DNA of 64,000 nucleotides from Streptomyces longispororuber (lineage in GTDB: Bacteria; Actinomycetota; Actinomycetes; Streptomycetales; Streptomycetaceae), in the NCBI RefSeq assembly GCF_014656095.1, contig NZ_BNBT01000007.1, forward strand, positions 1-64,000, in the 5' to 3' direction. The notes beneath the pieces were generated by a model. The model worked only from the letters and a program-made list of their open reading frames with translations. It was not told the origin of the DNA and ran no database searches. Both the position numbers and the translations under genes were made by a program. The first letter of the stretch is position 1; each line of letters opens with the position of its first letter. Positions 60,238 through 64,000 of this stretch are shown one piece after another.

Positions 60238-60762
60238 ATGGCCATGGTGGGCCTGTTCTGGATCGCCCAGGGCGATGTGTACGTGGGCGCGAAGCCGTCC
60301 GGCCTTGCTCCGGGGGTGCGGCTGACGCCCGAGGGCGTGCTGGGCCTCGGCGAGGGGCAGTCCGGCCTGCGCCTGTGGGAGGACGTGAGCGCCCTGACGG
60401 TGGCGGACGTCCCGGTGAAGTCGCTGCTGCGGCGGGCCGGCGCGGTCAAGGACCTGGCGGTGGGCACGGTGCTGATGCTCGCCCAGCCCATGGGCGCGGG
60501 TCCGGCGGAGGAGGCCCCGGCGGTGATGACCGTGCGCGTGGAGTCCTCCGACGGCGTCCACGAGCTGGCGGCCCACGTGGCCACCGCGAGCTACTCACGG
60601 GCGGAGGTCGCCCTCTCCCGCACCCTGCTGGCCCGCCTCACGGAGGGCGCCGCCACGATGTCGACGACGCTGGCGGCGATGGCCGAGTGGGGCAGGACGC
60701 GGGAGGGCGGGACGCCCCGGGGTCCGCAGCGGGAGAGGCTGCTGCGGGAGTGGGCGGCGTAG
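60238..60762 (+). CDS. Hypothetical protein
   Basis: 174 aa from ATG 60238, with GGAAGTGAG upstream. The N-terminal half has strand-rich, PH-like features (MVGLFWIAQGDVYVGAKP, GVRLTPEGVLGLGE, LRLWEDVSALTVADVPV). The C-terminal half is helical and contains an Ala/Thr-rich stretch. I do not recognise the family. It is soluble, without signal peptide. It ends just before a GC-rich hairpin shared with the convergent decarboxylase pseudogene. Confidence 0.7.
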   Translation: MAMVGLFWIAQGDVYVGAKPSGLAPGVRLTPEGVLGLGEGQSGLRLWEDVSALTVADVPVKSLLRRAGAVKDLAVGTVLMLAQPMGAGPAEEAPAVMTVRVESSDGVHELAAHVATASYSRAEVALSRTLLARLTEGAATMSTTLAAMAEWGRTREGGTPRGPQRERLLREWAA

Positions 60763-60782
60763 CGGACCGCCGCGCGGAGCGG

Positions 60783-60813
60783 CCGGGCCCGGGCGTCGGG
60801 TGGCCGGGCCCGG
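60783..60813. terminator. Convergent terminator
   Basis: Two copies of the self-complementary CCGGGCCCGG (60783-60792 and 60804-60813) can pair into a stem with an 11-base loop, between two convergent genes. Confidence 0.6.
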
Positions 60814-60814
60814 G

Positions 60815-63226
60815 TCAGGGCGCGGTGCCGCTCGGGCGCGCGGACTCCTCGGGGTGGCTCGCGCGGGCCGGTGGTACGGCCTGGCCCTCCGCGGTGGGGG
60901 CCGTGCGCTCGTCCGCGGTGGGGAGCAGGCATTCGATGAGGTAGTCGCCGGTGTCCGGGTCGAGGGTCACGCCGTGGGTCTCGCTGTGGAAGCCGGGGAA
61001 GCGGCGGTCGAAGGACTCCAGAGCGGTGAGGTAGCGCAGCAGGGGGCCGTCGGCGGCACCGACGCACTCCCCCGGCATGAGGACGGGGATGCCCGGTGGC
61101 GTGACCGTGACCATGGCGGCGGCCACCTGGCCCGGGGCGTCGCGCAGCGCGACGCGGTGCGTGCCGCCGCGGACCAGCCGCTGGTAGCACCGCTGGGGCG
61201 GGGCGACCGGCTCCGGCAGCTCCCGGAAGGCGGTCTCCAGCAGGGTGACCAGGTGGGCCGAGCGCAGGTGGTCGTGCATCTGCTGGCACAGGCCGCCCAG
61301 GGTCTGCCCGGCGTAGCGCCGGGGGTGGGCGGCGGTCAGGGCGGGCAGGACGCGGTCGAGCGGGGCGTCCTGGTCGAAGAGGGCCTTGAAGTCCATCAGC
61401 GCGTCGAGGAGGGTGCCCCACTTGCCCTTGGTGATGCCCATGGAGAACAGCACGAGGGTGGTGTAGGTGTCGGTCTTCTCCACGACGATGCCGCGCGTGG
61501 CCAGGTACGCGGTGAGGACCCGTGCCGGGATGCCCCAGGCGGCGGTCGCACCCGTCGCGTCGATGCCGGGGCAGGTGAGGGTGACCTTGACGGGGTCGAG
61601 CATGCAGTAGCCGTCGGTCAGGCCCGGGAAGCCGTGCCAGGCGGCGCCGGGTTCCAGGTGCCAGCAGGCCGGTTCGGTGCGCAGCAGCTCGGCGGGGGCC
61701 TCGTCGAACGGCAGTCGGGCACCGCTGTCCGGGTCGGTGACCGTGTCGGGCTGCCACACGCCGAAGAGCCAGGGCGGCCGGTCACCGGCCTGTTCGACAC
61801 GGCGCCGGAGACGCACCATCTCCTGACGGAACCGGACGGCCTCCGTCACGGCCTCGTCGAGGAGGCAGCGCCCCTGCGGCCCGTCCATCATCGCGGTCGC
61901 CACGTCCAGCGAGGCGATCATCGGGTAGAGCGGTGAGGTGGTCCCGTGCATCATCAGCGCCTCGTTGAACCGGTCGTGCGCGACGGGCGCCCGGGGCGAG
62001 GAGCGGACGTGGACCATCGCGCTCTGCGACAGCGCGGCGAGGAGCTTGTGGGTCGACTGGGTGGCGAAGACCGTGGGCCGGTCCGGGCCGGGGAAGGTGT
62101 CCTCGTCCACCGACATGCCGTAGCGGCCCGCGTAGAGCGGGTGGAAGCGCGCGTACGCGAACCACGCCTCGTCGAAGTGCAGCCGGGGGGTGCTCGCGGC
62201 GAAGGCCCGTGCCGCCGCCTAGGCGTCGTAGCAGAGCCCGTCGTAGGTGGAGTTGGTGAAGACGGCGTACTGGGGACGGGGCGAGGGCGCCTGTCCGGAC
62301 AGCGGGTGGGCGGCGACGCGGGCCGCGATCGACTCCGCCGCGAGCTCCGCCGGGGGCAGGGGCCCCGCCAGGCCGTAGCCGTTGCGGGTGGGGATCAGGT
62401 AGACGGGGCGGGCGCCGGAGATCACCAGGGAGTGCAGCACCGACTTGTGGCAGTTGCGGTCCACCAGGGCGATCTCGTCCCGGGTGACGCTGAAGTGGCC
62501 GACCACGCGGTTGCAGGTGGAGTCCCCGTGCAGCACGAAGTAGGTGAGGTCGGCGCCGAAGACCCGGGCCGCGTTGCGCTCGGCCGCGCCGATCGGGCCG
62601 GTGTGCTCGAACAGCGAGCCGAGTTCCTCCACCGAGATGGACAGGTCGCTGCGCAGCAGCCGTTCCCCGAAGTAGCTGTGGAAGGCGCGGCCCGCCGGGG
62701 ACTTCAGCAGGGCGACGCCGCCGGAGTGGGCGGGGGTGTGCCAGGAGTACTCGTGCGCGTCGTCGAAGCGGCGCAGGGCCCGGAAGAACGGCGGCAGGAC
62801 GTCCTCCCGGTAGGCGCGGGCGGCGGCGGTGACGCGGCCGCCGATGAAGCCGGGGGTGTCCTCCAGCGGCCACACGTAGCCCACGACGGACTCCGACACC
62901 CACAGGGGCAGGTCCTGGGTGCCCTCGTCGCTCATGACGAGGAAGACCGGCAGGCCGTGGTAGCGGCGGCCGATGGAGCGAAGCACCGCGGCGCCGCCCG
63001 GTCCGCCGTCGGCGCCGCCCGGGCCCGGCAGTTCCCAGGCGACCAGGGCGGCGGTGAGTCCCGCCTCCGTGCGCAGCACCGCCTGCGCGTCGGCCGCGTC
63101 GACCGCCCAGCGCACCGCGAAGCCCCGGGCCTCGATCGCCTCGCGGACGCGCACCAACTGCTGGGCACCCGCGCCGTCGTCCCGTGGGTGTTCGCGTACC
63201 GCGACCAGAATCCCGCTGTCCGTCAT
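60815..63226 (-). pseudogene. Orn/Lys/Arg decarboxylase interrupted by one in-frame amber codon
   Basis: From ATG 63226 (GGGAGGGG upstream) the frame encodes an N-terminal receiver-like wing domain and the first half of a fold-type I PLP decarboxylase, stopping at TAG 62221-62219 after STYDGLCYDA. With no frame change it continues AAARAF ... LHFDEAWFAYARFHPLYAG, ATQSTHKLLAAL with the PLP-binding Lys, and the complete C-terminal domain to TGA 60815. About 803 codons in total match a full-length enzyme, and everything but the stop looks intact. It is either a very recent nonsense mutation, a sequencing error or, least likely, read-through. If intact it would make a polyamine from lysine, ornithine or arginine. 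Confidence 0.85.
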
Positions 63227-63463
63227 GCGACTCCCCTCCCGGCGGCGCGCGCCGCCCCGGCCCAGTGTGGGAGCGGCCCGGCCCCGGTGGGGTCCCGCCG
63301 GGGGCAAACCACCCGCAGGTGGGAACGGCGGACCGTGGCCGCGGCGCGGGCCGGGGGCCCCGTCAGGGGCGGTACGTCTGTCCGCAGCGCCGGGGCCATG
63401 GGGCGGGCCCGCGGCAGCCCTCCACACCGGCCGCGCCCGGGCCGCACCCCGGAAGGACGCGGG

Positions 63464-64000
63464 CTACGGCCTGCGGCGGGGCTTGCCGCGCTGGGTGGTC
63501 TTCGCGCCGCCGGAGCCGCGGCGCGGGCCCTTGCCGGACGCCTTGCCCGTCGGCTTGCCCGAGGCGGTCCTGCCGCTCCCCTTGCCCGCGGCCTTCCCGG
63601 TCTGCCCGGTCTTCCCGGTCTGCCCGGTTTTTCCGGCCGCGGGCTGCCGCCGGGCCCCGCCCTTGTCCGCGCGCCGGTCCTTCGCCGGGGCCTCGGCCTC
63701 GGCGCGGCGGCCGCGGGTGCTGTTGACGGTGCGGCCCCGGACGATGCCGATGAAGTCCTCCACCCTGTCGGTGGTGGCCTCCTGCGGCCACGACAACGCG
63801 ACGCGGGAGGCCGGGACGTCCGTGAGCGTGCGGTACGTGAGGTCCTTGCGGTGGTGCAGCCGGGCGAGCGACTGGGGCACGACGAGCAGGCCCACGCCCG
63901 CGGCGACCAGCTCCACGGCGTCGGCCGTGGTGGCGGGGCGCTCCAGCGCCGGGCGGCCCGGCGGGTGGTCCCAGTCCAGGGTGTCGTCGAGGGGGTGCAG
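63464..64000 (-). CDS. LysR-family regulator, C-terminal part, with lysine-rich tail (partial)
   Basis: The 5' end lies beyond the window. The visible part begins in the effector-binding domain (TTADAVELVAAGVGLLVVPQSLA, then WPQEATTDRVEDFIGIVRG), normal for the end of a LysR protein. It is then extended by about 80 residues rich in Lys/Gly/Arg/Thr with (T/A)GK and TGQTGK repeats, ending GKPRRRP. Such basic, histone-like tails are unusual on LysR proteins and suggest extra DNA or nucleoid binding. Confidence 0.8.
   Translation of the reverse strand: MHPLDDTLDWDHPPGRPALERPATTADAVELVAAGVGLLVVPQSLARLHHRKDLTYRTLTDVPASRVALSWPQEATTDRVEDFIGIVRGRTVNSTRGRRAEAEAPAKDRRADKGGARRQPAAGKTGQTGKTGQTGKAAGKGSGRTASGKPTGKASGKGPRRGSGGAKTTQRGKPRRRP

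Noticed and set aside
1..64000. tRNA and rRNA genes
   Set aside because: No cloverleaf with TTCGA-type T-loop or rRNA-like conserved sequence was noticed in the gaps.

Overview
The window is very GC-rich, uses GTG starts and GGAGG-type ribosome binding sites, and encodes many secreted or Tat-exported proteins. It also carries a 2-methylisoborneol (2-MIB) cluster, a stressosome/partner-switching cluster and typical actinobacterial families (DUF5133, DUF998, DUF1206, BtrH_N). Together these point to a Streptomyces chromosome, probably an accessory-rich part. I see no rRNA, tRNA or CRISPR array.

Layout. 0-2.2 kb: a SulP anion transporter and a beta-carbonic anhydrase on the minus strand. 2.3-6.4 kb: a minus-strand gene set that looks like an undescribed peptide natural-product (RiPP-like) operon. 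A 50-aa Cys-repeat precursor (6228-6380) has its own promoter and is followed by a perfect hairpin, then an adenylate-forming ligase, a small protein with a DUF1399/glycine-rich-domain-like motif, an MFS exporter and a small membrane/secreted protein. 6.9-15.2 kb: methyltransferases, a secreted bulb-type lectin, a secreted Ig-like protein, a universal stress protein, a MarR regulator behind a SoxR/MerR-type promoter, and membrane proteins. 15.6-21 kb: a matrixin-like metalloprotease with a cysteine-switch motif, a secreted GH63-type hydrolase, and a TetR/hydrolase pair. 21.4-25.4 kb: a BtrH-like gene and an IS5-type element (22447-24969, CTAG target duplication). The element has lost most of its transposase and carries an alpha/beta hydrolase plus a helix-turn-helix regulator as passengers; its insertion altered the end of the neighbouring DUF6069-like gene.

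25.4-29.6 kb: a TetR repressor with its operator, a cytochrome P450, a DUF1206 protein and a secreted trypsin-like protease. 30-32.6 kb: a five-gene plus-strand cluster with three small proteins sharing a C-terminal motif, a 47-aa membrane peptide and a AAA+ ATPase, possibly a new membrane-associated system. 32.6-36.7 kb: a secreted subtilase and stress proteins (PfpI-like, Dps, DUF5133, CsbD, small hydrophobic protein). 37.2-45.6 kb: a signalling block with a GAF/SpoIIE phosphatase, two tandem MarR paralogues, an HATPase, a STAS protein and a translationally coupled RsbR-RsbS-RsbT-phosphatase-phosphatase operon.

46-49.7 kb: DUF5133, a YncE-type propeller, an ArsB/SLC13-like permease and an Asp23 protein. 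49.9-53.5 kb: the 2-MIB operon (geranyl-diphosphate C-methyltransferase, 2-MIB synthase, and a cyclic-nucleotide-domain family 2B encapsulin shell that would house the synthase). 54.2-60.8 kb: a cupin-like zinc-ribbon protein, an M24 peptidase homologue lacking metal ligands, an ANT(6)-type adenylyltransferase, an MFS transporter, a Tat-exported GMC oxidoreductase, an 11-copy heptamer repeat and a hypothetical protein. 60.8-64 kb: an Orn/Lys/Arg decarboxylase broken by one in-frame amber codon, and the C-terminal part of a LysR regulator with a lysine-rich tail.
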